A DNA stretch of 7,754 nucleotides from Dehalococcoidia bacterium (GCA_018399375.1 JAGYOV010000038.1:1-7754), one strand, 5' to 3'; positions 1 through 5,895 are shown, numbered from the stretch's first letter. The notes: a model not told the origin generated them from the letters alone. Program-made: numbers and translations.

Positions 1-23
1 AGTTTATAATGTTTTTCTTTCAT
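1..23 (-). CDS. Possible 5' end of a further minus-strand gene (truncated by window edge)
   Basis: An ATG at 23-21 opens a frame reading M-K-E-K-H-Y-K before the window ends. It is preceded on the minus strand by AGAGG with a five-base spacer, a good ribosome binding site. Seven codons are too few to assign any family. The gene would follow the substrate-binding protein gene in the same direction after about 166 bp. A permease of the same ABC transporter is the obvious guess, but nothing visible shows it. Confidence 0.35.
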
Positions 24-189
24 ATTTGCCTCTAATGCATCGTCTTTTCGTTTCCTGTAAAATTAAACGCTTTGTTGCGGATGGAATGTACCCTAAATTT
101 TTAGCAGTTTTAGAATTCCTTCCATTCCCAAATCAAAATTTTCATCTTAGCTCTTAAATTACTGGAGCTACGCAACTGCCAGTTAAAAA

Positions 190-1779
190 TTACCTTCTAT
201 TGTTCTGTTCCACAAAGGCCATGCGGTTGAGTGGTATCGGTACTCCAATGGCGATACCAGCCACGGTATAGTAAAGCGACAGGTTGTCATCGTGGGCCCA
301 ATACGACCTGGGGTAATAAAGGGTCAGTGATGGTACATCGTCTGCGTATATCTCCTGGATGCGGAACACCATTTCTTTTCTCTTGGTCGGGGCCATCTCG
401 GTTAGCTGTGATTTGAGCAGTTGAGTTAACTTGTCGTTGGCTTTATACCGTGCACTGTTGAAGCTCTCCCCTAGGATGAACCTTTGCAGTATCGATGGGT
501 CATAGATGCCGCCATGTCCATAGATAGCCAGATCGAAATTCCATGACTCTATTCTGCTGTCAACTGTCTTGCTCTCCAGAGTCTGGAAGTCAACGTTAAC
601 ACCAATTTGCTGCAATTGCCGGGCAATGAACTGCCCTACGTCTTTGTAATCGGCAGCAGATATCAGGCTTAGCTGAAGAATTTGTCCGTTTTTAGCAAGG
701 TATTTTCCTTCCATCCGGTATCCCATGTTCTCGAGTAGATGCCTTGCTTTCTCTGGATCGTATTCGTATTGAGGCGTATCCGGGTTGTACCATGTGCTGG
801 TCGGTGGCATCATGCCAGGGCTACCGGCTATAGCGTTGCCCCGCAAAACTATTTCCACCAGCTGTTTGCGATCAATGGCATATGCCAGGGCCTGGCGAAA
901 TTCCCTGGAAGATAGGGGCTCCTTCAAGTGATTGATAGTCAATTTACCGTTCCAAGATACGGGAGCCTCGATAATGGTAAGGCCGGCGCTCCTCATGTCC
1001 GTTACTGCCTCAGCGGGAATACTGGCGGCGTTCACTACGCCGCCTTTCAATGCTGCCGGAGTGATCTCAGGAGCTACCCGGGTAAATCTTATCTCTTTGA
1101 CTGCGGGATCTCCCAGGTAATAGTCACCGAAAGCTGTGTACAGGTATGTGCCATGCTCCGGACTGTAGTCAACCAAGGTATATGGTCCCGTGCCGATCGT
1201 TGCTTCCTTACAGACGAATTCTTCAGGTGCAGCGATGTTTTCCCATATGTGTTGAGGTATGATGGGATGGGCTCCGGCCACATCCTGGAGAAACGGAGCA
1301 TAGGGCTGACTGAGGTAGAGCTTGACCGTGTGCTCATCGATTGCTTCTGCCGTCTTCACTATGCCATTATCCACAAACTGATAAGGGTGCTCTTCGGCAT
1401 AATTAAAGGTAAAGGCGACATCATCGGCGGTAAATTCTGTGCCGTCATGCCATTTCACGCCCTCTCTTAGCTTGAAAGTATAGGAATTGTCGCTCTCGCT
1501 GTAATTCCACTCGAGAGAGAGTTGCGGCACGAAGTTCGCGTTGTCCTTCCAGACCAGGGTCTCGAAAATAAAGCTCATACGGACGTACCCGGGGCCACGA
1601 GGATAATGAGCGTAGGGAGAAGGATATCCCCAGTCTCCGGAGGAATCGGCTATCGCATAAGAATCAATTCGTGAGCTACGGGGAAGCTCGGCGTTGCTGC
1701 ACGACGACAATGCCAGGAAAAGGATGGCCAGAATAAAGATCGCTGCTTTGCGCAAGTAGCTAAGCTCTCTTTTCTTCAT
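190..1779 (-). CDS. ABC transporter substrate-binding lipoprotein, family 5 (peptide/nickel type)
   Basis: This is a 529-residue extracytoplasmic solute-binding protein of the SBP_bac_5 (DppA/OppA/NikA) class, of normal length. The N-terminus has basic residues, a hydrophobic stretch (about 12-24) and a lipobox L24-S-S-C27, so the mature protein should be lipid-anchored through Cys27. The family signature is clear: W110-H-D-G, then F-T-A-D-D-V ending at 121. Later come the G-T-G-P-Y block, the R-Q-A-L-A-Y-A-I-D-R segment typical of the hinge side, and Y-D-P-E-K-A. Translation starts at ATG 1779 behind AGGAAA with a seven-base spacer, only 18 bp after the FmdE-domain gene stop, so the two genes are probably co-transcribed. 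The ligand cannot be read from sequence: peptides, nickel or a nickel chelate are all found in this family. The Fur-family regulator and FmdE gene upstream favour a metal ligand, which is inference. No permease or ATPase gene lies in the window. Confidence 0.93.
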   Translation of the reverse strand: MKKRELSYLRKAAIFILAILFLALSSCSNAELPRSSRIDSYAIADSSGDWGYPSPYAHYPRGPGYVRMSFIFETLVWKDNANFVPQLSLEWNYSESDNSYTFKLREGVKWHDGTEFTADDVAFTFNYAEEHPYQFVDNGIVKTAEAIDEHTVKLYLSQPYAPFLQDVAGAHPIIPQHIWENIAAPEEFVCKEATIGTGPYTLVDYSPEHGTYLYTAFGDYYLGDPAVKEIRFTRVAPEITPAALKGGVVNAASIPAEAVTDMRSAGLTIIEAPVSWNGKLTINHLKEPLSSREFRQALAYAIDRKQLVEIVLRGNAIAGSPGMMPPTSTWYNPDTPQYEYDPEKARHLLENMGYRMEGKYLAKNGQILQLSLISAADYKDVGQFIARQLQQIGVNVDFQTLESKTVDSRIESWNFDLAIYGHGGIYDPSILQRFILGESFNSARYKANDKLTQLLKSQLTEMAPTKRKEMVFRIQEIYADDVPSLTLYYPRSYWAHDDNLSLYYTVAGIAIGVPIPLNRMAFVEQNNRR

Positions 1780-1797
1780 GAGAAGATTTCCTGACTA

Positions 1798-2496
1798 TCA
1801 GTGCCTGGCAGTTGTTATGCCATCTCCAGCTAGCTGGTAGTACTCGTGGTGAGAGCAGGACAGGCATATGGGCTTGCCATCTTTTATTCTGGCACGGGGT
1901 TCCATTACGTTTTCTCCGCATAACGAGCACCTGACGTTGGGGAAGATGTGGGCATAGGAGGGGATATCGGCTCTGATATTGCTAATGTCAAAAACTCCTT
2001 CATCGGGCAGGTCCAGGACTTTGAAGGCTATCTCAGCCCATAGTTTTCTCAGGCGTTTGCTGTCCTCTTCGTTGTTGCTATGTTTTACTACTACTCGTTC
2101 CCAGAGTTCACTGACTTCTGGTGATCTCTCTACCTTTGCCCTATCAGCTCTTACCGATATCCTTATGCCTTCTCCTGATCTTTTTGCCAGGGTAAATGCA
2201 GTTTTGCCGAAATCTTTATAGATGAGAGCATTATTGCCAAAGCTACAGCCAGTAACGATTTGAACGCCATCGCTGAAACAGTTGTTCGTCTCTACGATGG
2301 CGATCACCTCTTCCATGCCCTCAGATTTTGCCTTCAACTCTTTCACAGCGCGAACAGCGGCTTTTACGCCGAGCGCCGAAAAGGGACAAAAATGTCCATG
2401 CAACATGCCACTTATCCTTAGCAGTTTTCTGAGATCGCTGGCAGCGATGGCTTTTTCAATTTCCTGCCTTGGATTTTCCCAATTTATGTCGTTCAA
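1798..2496 (-). CDS. FmdE-domain protein with C-terminal zinc ribbon
   Basis: A 232-residue protein. The FmdE domain is shown by H33-G-H35-x-C37-P near the N-terminus and by C73-F-S-D76-G-x-Q with T-G-C84-S-F-G-N, the conserved Cys/His set thought to bind a metal. A linker of roughly 60 charged residues leads to a C-terminal four-cysteine ribbon, C190-x2-C193 and C211-x2-C214, likely binding zinc. The domain is named for subunit E of formylmethanofuran dehydrogenase, but no other subunit of that enzyme is present, so a methanogenic role is not supported. Stand-alone FmdE proteins in anaerobic bacteria often sit by metal transport genes, as here. The start is TTG at 2496, chosen because AAGGGAG lies nine bases upstream and the only in-frame ATG nearby (Met31) would cut into the conserved H-G-H motif. 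The gene lies between a Fur-family gene and a substrate-binding protein gene, all in the same direction. Exact function unknown. Confidence 0.88.
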   Translation of the reverse strand: MNDINWENPRQEIEKAIAASDLRKLLRISGMLHGHFCPFSALGVKAAVRAVKELKAKSEGMEEVIAIVETNNCFSDGVQIVTGCSFGNNALIYKDFGKTAFTLAKRSGEGIRISVRADRAKVERSPEVSELWERVVVKHSNNEEDSKRLRKLWAEIAFKVLDLPDEGVFDISNIRADIPSYAHIFPNVRCSLCGENVMEPRARIKDGKPICLSCSHHEYYQLAGDGITTARH

Positions 2497-2530
2497 AGCT
2501 GATTGCTCCCTTCTTTAGTCTTGCAAATAT

Positions 2531-2557
2531 ATGTAGTTGCGATAAGTTGCAATACAT
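2531..2557. promoter_or_regulatory. Candidate Fur/Nur-type operator upstream of the FmdE gene
   Basis: Plus-strand bases 2537-2552 read TTGCGATAAGTTGCAA, a near-palindrome with TTGC and GCAA ends. It is flanked by ATGTA (2531-2535) and TACAT (2553-2557), extending the dyad to 27 bp with one offset base. The inner part resembles the TTGCAA-N5-TTGCAA box reported for Streptomyces Nur, though the spacer here is four. A further TTGCAA lies at 2521-2526. On the minus strand an AT-rich TATATT (about 2527-2532) could be a -10 element for the FmdE gene, with the dyad over the -35 region. Confidence 0.5.
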
Positions 2558-2577
2558 CGGAAAAAAATATATATCTT

Positions 2578-2994
2578 TTAGTGATCCTTCTCTCTGCATT
2601 CCTGGCAGAGACCACTCATAACCAGGTGTTTGAAATTTACGTGGAAGCCATATTTTTCCATGAGTGATCTCTCTACGGGCAAGAATAGGTCCTCATCGCA
2701 CTCTATAGTCTTGCCACATTTGCTACAGACCAGGTGATGATGATAACCCTCTTCTGGATGGTGGTATACTTGATGATCGCTCAGTTCACTTTTATAAACG
2801 CAACCAGCATCCTCAAGGATTTCTAGAGTGCGGTATATAGTTGACTTATGGACGCCTGGCATCCTAGCCTGAACGTAGGCAATAATTTTGTCCGCGGTGA
2901 AATACGTGCCGGCATCGTGGATAATGTCCACGATGAGCCTGCGCTGAGGAGTTAGTTTGAGGCCTTTGGCTTTAAGCGTAGTAGAGCAACTCAT
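2578..2994 (-). CDS. Fur-family metal-responsive transcriptional regulator
   Basis: A 138-residue cytoplasmic DNA-binding repressor, normal in length for Fur/Zur/PerR/Nur. The winged-helix domain opens with G-L-K-L-T-P-Q-R and contains the recognition-helix segment H-K-S-T-I-Y-R-T-L-E-I-L. The linker carries Y-H-H-H-L-V-C (His85-87, Cys90), the usual metal-sensing region. Two CxxC pairs, C90-x2-C93 and C130-x2-C133, would hold the structural zinc. I chose ATG 2994 over the TTG at 3015: the TTG lies inside the predicted -10 element and lacks a ribosome binding site. Which metal it senses cannot be told from the protein. The TTGC/GCAA dyad in the gap downstream resembles Nur targets, making nickel a fair guess and zinc or iron real alternatives. 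It is the first gene of a likely fur-fmdE-SBP unit and is divergent from the CorA gene. Confidence 0.93.
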   Translation of the reverse strand: MSCSTTLKAKGLKLTPQRRLIVDIIHDAGTYFTADKIIAYVQARMPGVHKSTIYRTLEILEDAGCVYKSELSDHQVYHHPEEGYHHHLVCSKCGKTIECDEDLFLPVERSLMEKYGFHVNFKHLVMSGLCQECREKDH

Positions 2995-3014
2995 TGCTAT
3001 TACACCCAGGTGCA

Positions 3015-3044
3015 ATTGTAAGTTGGTAATGTATGTCCTGTCAA
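3015..3044 (-). promoter_or_regulatory. Predicted sigma70-type promoter of the Fur-family gene, with internal operator core
   Basis: On the minus strand a perfect TTGACA (-35, plus 3044-3039) is followed after 18 bp by TACAAT (-10, plus 3020-3015), a five-of-six match. Transcription would begin near 3008, giving a very short leader to ATG 2994. The plus-strand core TAAGTTG at 3019-3025 overlaps the -10/spacer edge and is identical to the core at 2543-2549 in front of the FmdE gene, which suggests autoregulation. Confidence 0.6.
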
Positions 3045-3100
3045 GAAGGAGTGTGGTTAAATAATTTCATACTTTGTTCTTCCAAAAAGCTGTTTTCTTC

Positions 3101-3129
3101 TTGTTAAGCAGGAGTCTTTGGCATAAAAT
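3101..3129 (+). promoter_or_regulatory. Predicted sigma70-type promoter of the CorA gene
   Basis: TTGTTA (3101-3106) and TAAAAT (3124-3129) are separated by exactly 17 bp, close to the consensus for both elements. Transcription would start near 3136, giving a leader of about 30 bases to the ATG at 3168. It is divergent from the Fur-family promoter, with about 56 bp between the two -35 elements. Confidence 0.55.
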
Positions 3130-3167
3130 CATTAAAACTGTGAGAAAAATTGCCGGGAGCAGAAGAA

Positions 3168-4235
3168 ATGCCTAGATTTTTCATGAAGAGCACAAAGCGA
3201 AAAGCGGGTCTTACTCCCGGTACTCTTGTCCATATTGGAGAGAGAAAAGTTGAAAGGGTGGGCATTAGAATCATTGATTATGATGAAACGTTTTTCGAAG
3301 AGAAAGAAGTGGAAACGGTTGAAGAGTGCTTTCCTTTTAGAGATAAAGAAACCATGACCTGGATAAACATCGATGGACTCCATGATGTTGAGTTAATAGA
3401 AAAAATCGGGCAGCATTTCGGATTGCATCCCCTTGTCCTGGAGGACATCGTCAATACTGATCAGCGTCCAAAGATGGAAGATTTTGGAGATTACCTCTTT
3501 GTAGTTTTAAAGATGCTCTATTACGACAAGGAGAGGAGTGAGCTGGAATCTGAACAAGTTAGCCTTATATTTGGCACCAATTTCCTCATTTCTTTTCAAG
3601 AGCGTCAGGGAAATGTATTTGAGCCACTGAAAGATAGAATCAAAAAGCGAAAAGGGCGCGTTAGAAAGGCGGGAGTTGACTATCTTGCATATGCCTTGAT
3701 TGATAGCATAGTCGATAGCTATTTCGTGATTCTGGAACAATTCGGCGAAAGAGTAGAATATGTGGAACAGGAATTGGCAACCACTCCAACTCAAGATACA
3801 TTGCAGGTTATCCGTACTTTCAAGAAGGAAATGATATTTTTGCGAAAGTCTATCTGGCCACTGAGGGAAGTAGTTAATTCGTTGGAGCGAGGCGAGTTCC
3901 CTCTAATTCAGAGTGCTACGGGCATATATCTCAGGGATGTTTACGATCATACAGTTCAGATAATAGATGCGGTAGAGAGCTATCAGGATATGCTATCCGG
4001 CATGCTGGAAGTTTATCTTTCAAGTATGAGCAATAAAATGAATGAAGTTATGAAGTTGCTGACCGTTTTTGCTGCCATATTCATACCACTTACGTTCGTT
4101 GCCGGTATTTATGGAACTAATTTTAGCTTTATTCCGGAACTTGAGTGGAAGTGGAGTTACTTCGTGTTTTTGTTTGTCCTCGTTGTTATCGGGGTCTCAT
4201 TGTTAGTTTATTTTAGAAAGAAAAAGTGGTTGTGA
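3168..4235 (+). CDS. corA: CorA-family divalent cation (Mg2+/Co2+) channel with a GTN signature
   Basis: A 355-residue member of the CorA metal ion transporter family, which forms membrane pentamers. A large soluble N-terminal domain (to about residue 290) is acidic/basic mixed and helical. The two C-terminal membrane helices follow: TM1 about 296-314 and TM2 about 328-348, ending in the basic tail R-K-K-K-W-L usual for CorA. Signature features are visible: the M-N-E-V-M-K-x-L-T segment, P-L-T-F-V-A-G-I-Y-G and a short periplasmic loop with P-E-L. The filter motif is Y315-G316-T317-N318-F, so Met of the canonical G-M-N is Thr. I place the start at ATG 3168, eight bases after GGGAG; a TTG at 3150 would lie upstream of that ribosome binding site. 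Ion choice cannot be fixed from sequence: Mg2+ is the usual cargo, but motif variants such as the GVN of ZntB transport Zn2+. Confidence 0.93.
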   Translation: MPRFFMKSTKRKAGLTPGTLVHIGERKVERVGIRIIDYDETFFEEKEVETVEECFPFRDKETMTWINIDGLHDVELIEKIGQHFGLHPLVLEDIVNTDQRPKMEDFGDYLFVVLKMLYYDKERSELESEQVSLIFGTNFLISFQERQGNVFEPLKDRIKKRKGRVRKAGVDYLAYALIDSIVDSYFVILEQFGERVEYVEQELATTPTQDTLQVIRTFKKEMIFLRKSIWPLREVVNSLERGEFPLIQSATGIYLRDVYDHTVQIIDAVESYQDMLSGMLEVYLSSMSNKMNEVMKLLTVFAAIFIPLTFVAGIYGTNFSFIPELEWKWSYFVFLFVLVVIGVSLLVYFRKKKWL

Positions 4236-4453
4236 AATCTCCTCCACTTTCTAATATGCAGTGCTCTGGAGGAGAAGGTGAAATTGAAAATATTGCTAAG
4301 CGAGTTTATATGTTAGAGAGAATTTATAGCCTTCCGAGTGGTAGAATTATTCTGGCTCATATCAGTTATTTATTGCATTTCTATGGTGCTCTTGAAAGTA
4401 TTGATAAAGGGAAACCGAGGGAAATCGTAATGAAAAAGGTTTGGGTAAAGTAA
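4226..4453 (+). CDS. Doubtful small hypothetical protein
   Basis: An open frame of 75 codons starts at GTG 4226 inside the last codons of the CorA gene and stops 23 bp before the desulforedoxin-like gene. It fills the only sizeable gap on this strand and its stop lies just ahead of the next ribosome binding site, which suits an operon. Against it, the only ribosome binding site before the GTG is a weak AGAAAG, the later ATG codons (4256, 4310) have none, and the first third overlaps an inverted repeat. The translation has no motif, signal peptide or family I recognise; a mildly hydrophobic R-I-I-L-A-H-I-S-Y-L-L-H-F stretch sits in the middle. It may be non-coding leader sequence. Confidence 0.27.
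   Translation: MVVKSPPLSNMQCSGGEGEIENIAKRVYMLERIYSLPSGRIILAHISYLLHFYGALESIDKGKPREIVMKKVWVK
4238..4275 (+). repeat. Inverted repeat TCTCCTCC / GGAGGAGA after the CorA stop
   Basis: A perfect 8-bp inverted repeat pairs 4238-4245 with 4268-4275 around a 22-base loop, starting three bases past the CorA stop. There is no following U-tract, so it is not a standard intrinsic terminator. The right arm is a strong Shine-Dalgarno-like sequence and the left arm matches the anti-Shine-Dalgarno core. Confidence 0.45.
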
Positions 4454-4476
4454 AATCGTGACAAGGAGGTCTAAAA

Positions 4477-4641
4477 ATGGCAGTTAAACGGGTAGGCGAA
4501 GTATATCGTTGTAAGATCTGCGGTAACGAAGTTGAGGTAACTGGAGTTGGCGGTGGCACTCTGGTATGCTGCGGGCAGAATATGGAAAAGGTTAAGGAGG
4601 GCGGCCAATCACCGGTCAACTTGCCAGACGTAGATGGTTGA
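4477..4641 (+). CDS. Small desulforedoxin-like (desulfoferrodoxin FeS4 domain) protein
   Basis: A 54-residue protein, below common gene-calling length limits but clearly real. It starts at ATG 4477, six bases after AAGGAGGT. Residues 9-37 match the desulforedoxin fold: V-Y-R-C12-x-x-C15-G-N, a glycine-rich turn G25-G-G-T, then L-V-C31-C32-G-Q-N-M. The four cysteines C12, C15, C31 and C32 should bind one iron as Fe(SCys)4, the rubredoxin-like centre. Desulforedoxin itself is about 37 residues; this has a short N-terminal lead and a 17-residue tail rich in G, P and D with no recognisable motif. The catalytic superoxide reductase domain of desulfoferrodoxin is absent. The likely role is a small electron carrier in the cytoplasm, perhaps in superoxide or oxygen defence, or a partner to a separate redox enzyme. 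It is downstream of the CorA gene in the same direction, with no functional link evident. Confidence 0.9.
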   Translation: MAVKRVGEVYRCKICGNEVEVTGVGGGTLVCCGQNMEKVKEGGQSPVNLPDVDG

Positions 4642-4682
4642 GCAAATCCTTTTCATTGGTTTTACCTGGAGTGGAATTGGGG

Positions 4683-4702
4683 AAACAGCGCTTGGGCTGT
4701 TT
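4683..4702. repeat. Hairpin AAACAGC / GCTGTTT after the desulforedoxin-like gene
   Basis: A perfect 7-bp stem (4683-4689 with 4696-4702) encloses a six-base loop about 40 bp past the stop. It could help end transcription, but only three T follow in the stem itself and no U-tract lies beyond, so terminator function is uncertain. Confidence 0.35.
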
Positions 4703-4740
4703 GCTGGATGGTGAATCGGTCCAGTAGTTTCTTGGATGTT

Positions 4741-4778
4741 ATACATCCATTCACCTGGATGTATCTGGTGCGTATAAT
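4741..4778 (+). promoter_or_regulatory. Predicted mscS promoter with a perfect dyad around the -35
   Basis: TATAAT at 4773-4778 is a perfect -10 element, and TTCACC (4750-4755) lies exactly 17 bp upstream as a four-of-six -35. The -35 is the loop of a perfect 9-bp inverted repeat, ATACATCCA (4741-4749) and TGGATGTAT (4756-4764). A dimeric regulator on this dyad would cover the -35. GGATGT at 4734-4739 can also pair with ACATCC (4743-4748). The predicted transcription start is near 4785. Confidence 0.55.
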
Positions 4779-4792
4779 GATATCGAGTTCAT

Positions 4793-4850
4793 TTCACGGT
4801 ATGGAGAGCAACATGACAGCTGAATTTTTGACAGTTCACCGTGAAGGAGG
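4793..4850 (+). promoter_or_regulatory. mscS leader stem reaching the ribosome binding site
   Basis: TTCACGGT (4793-4800) is perfectly complementary to ACCGTGAA (4838-4845). The right arm runs into the AAGGAGG ribosome binding site (4844-4850) of the MscS gene by two bases. In RNA the stem would close a 37-base loop and could hinder ribosome loading. Both arms lie downstream of the predicted transcription start. Confidence 0.4.
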
Positions 4851-4860
4851 TTCGAAATGA
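4813..4860 (+). CDS. Possible 15-residue leader peptide coupled to the MscS gene
   Basis: ATG 4813 is preceded by GGAG with spacing compatible with initiation (AGCAAC between) and opens a 15-codon frame, M-T-A-E-F-L-T-V-H-R-E-G-G-S-K. Its TGA stop (4858-4860) overlaps the MscS start codon as ATGA, the classic arrangement for translational coupling. The frame also extends back to ATG 4801 without a ribosome binding site. Its codons read through the right arm of the leader stem, so translation would open that stem. No known leader peptide is recognised; a chance frame of this length is possible. Confidence 0.35.
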   Translation: MTAEFLTVHREGGSK

Positions 4861-5723
4861 TGAATTGGGCAACCATAATAGATTGGCTTCAGCTCCACGG
4901 TTTGCGCATTCTTGTCATAATACTCATAGGCGTTGGGCTGTATTTTGGGGTGAACAGGGTCATTCCAGTGATTTTACGGCGCAATGTCGTCAGGACTAAA
5001 GGAGAAAGTAAGGAGGGCGCCCAGAGAAGGGCAGATACGCTTGGACAGGTTTTCACCGGTGCAGCAAAATTCATTATCATCACAATGGTTGCTTTCATGA
5101 TATTGTCCGAGGTGGATATAGATATCAGACCAATACTTGCCAGTATGGGAATTGCCGGCATAGCTGTGGGCTTTGGCGCTCAGTATCTGGTTAGAGATTT
5201 AATCGCCGGGTTCTTCGTTATAATGGAAAACCAGTATCGTGTTGGAGATGTGGCCAAAATCGCGAACATAGCGGGCCTTGTAGAAAGCATAAGTCTTAGA
5301 AAGACAATCTTGCGAGACCTCGATGGCATTGTTCACCACGTGCCAAATGGAGAGGTAAGGGTGGCCAGCAATTACTCTCGACATTTCTCCCGCGTTAATC
5401 TTGATATCTCGGTGGCTTATGGCACCAATCTCAACCATGCCATAGAAGTTATAAATCGCGTGGGACATGAACTGGCGGTAGATGAAAACTGGAGCTCTCT
5501 CATTAAGACTGAACCTCAGGTGCTCAGGGTAAATAATCTGGGTGCTTCAGGAATAGATATTAAGGTTTTGGGTGAAGTTAAACCACTGCAGCAATGGGCA
5601 GTAACGGGCGAGCTGAGGAAGAGGATTAAAGAAGCATTCGATGAGGAGAAGATCGAAATTCCCTGGCCTCATACCAAGGTATATTTTGGCAATGAACCGG
5701 AGAGCCATGGAGGCACTCCGTAA
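4857..5723 (+). CDS. mscS: MscS-family small-conductance mechanosensitive channel
   Basis: A 288-residue inner-membrane channel, the size of E. coli MscS, that would open under membrane tension and release solutes after osmotic downshock. Three membrane helices are visible: TM1 about 16-38, TM2 about 66-86 and the pore-lining TM3 about 91-123, rich in Gly and Ala (G-I-A-G-I-A-V-G-F-G-A-Q). The beta domain follows with Q-Y-R-V-G-D, then the V-P-N-G segment at 162-165, and the alpha/beta cytoplasmic domain ends with I-P-W-P-H-T-K-V-Y-F. The start is ATG 4857, six bases after AAGGAGG; ATG 4860 is an equally spaced-out second choice. The gene has its own predicted promoter and leader, so it is probably a single-gene unit. 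The last residues (E-P-E-S-H-G-G-T-P) are a short unconserved-looking tail. The channel subtype is not certain. Confidence 0.93.
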   Translation: MMNWATIIDWLQLHGLRILVIILIGVGLYFGVNRVIPVILRRNVVRTKGESKEGAQRRADTLGQVFTGAAKFIIITMVAFMILSEVDIDIRPILASMGIAGIAVGFGAQYLVRDLIAGFFVIMENQYRVGDVAKIANIAGLVESISLRKTILRDLDGIVHHVPNGEVRVASNYSRHFSRVNLDISVAYGTNLNHAIEVINRVGHELAVDENWSSLIKTEPQVLRVNNLGASGIDIKVLGEVKPLQQWAVTGELRKRIKEAFDEEKIEIPWPHTKVYFGNEPESHGGTP

Positions 5724-5769
5724 ATGTCATTTTGCTTCGATTGAGCAAGTTTAGCCATTGCACGAGGTC

Positions 5770-5792
5770 GCTATGCGGAGTCATCGCATAGC
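5770..5792. repeat. Perfect 8-bp hairpin between the convergent genes
   Basis: GCTATGCG (5770-5777) pairs with CGCATAGC (5785-5792) around a seven-base loop, 47 bp after the MscS stop. It is stable enough to stall or protect an RNA 3' end. No U-tract follows on either strand, so I do not call it an intrinsic terminator with confidence. Confidence 0.5.
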
Positions 5793-5865
5793 CCTGTGTG
5801 CGTCTATGGCATCGATTTATTTATTCTTGGTCATTCAGCATCTAGCCAGAAAGGAGCGATTTGGT

Positions 5866-5895
5866 AAAAAGCTGCTTGAGTAGAGAGGAGTAGCT
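5866..5895 (-). terminator. Likely intrinsic terminator of the four-helix membrane protein gene
   Basis: On the minus strand AGCTACT (5895-5889) can pair with AGCAGCT (5876-5870) with one mismatch over a 12-base loop, followed at once by a run of T (plus A at 5866-5870). It begins one base after the stop codon. The stem is modest, so confidence is moderate. Confidence 0.45.

Noticed and set aside
150..189. Intrinsic terminator after the substrate-binding protein gene
   Set aside because: On the minus strand only a 5-bp ACTGG/CCAGT stem with a long loop forms, followed by AATTTAAG and not a T-run.
928..1470. 180-codon plus-strand open frame
   Set aside because: It lies entirely antisense to the well-supported substrate-binding protein gene, and its translation shows no recognisable motif.
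1798..2496. Formylmethanofuran dehydrogenase and methanogenesis link
   Set aside because: Only the FmdE domain is present; no FwdA-D or FmdA-C subunit is nearby, and bacterial FmdE proteins occur alone.
2995..3015. Extended start for the Fur-family protein at TTG 3015
   Set aside because: The TTG overlaps the predicted -10 TACAAT, has no ribosome binding site, and ATG 2994 gives the usual family length.
3150..3167. Upstream TTG start for the CorA protein
   Set aside because: The GGGAG ribosome binding site lies downstream of this TTG and is correctly spaced for ATG 3168.
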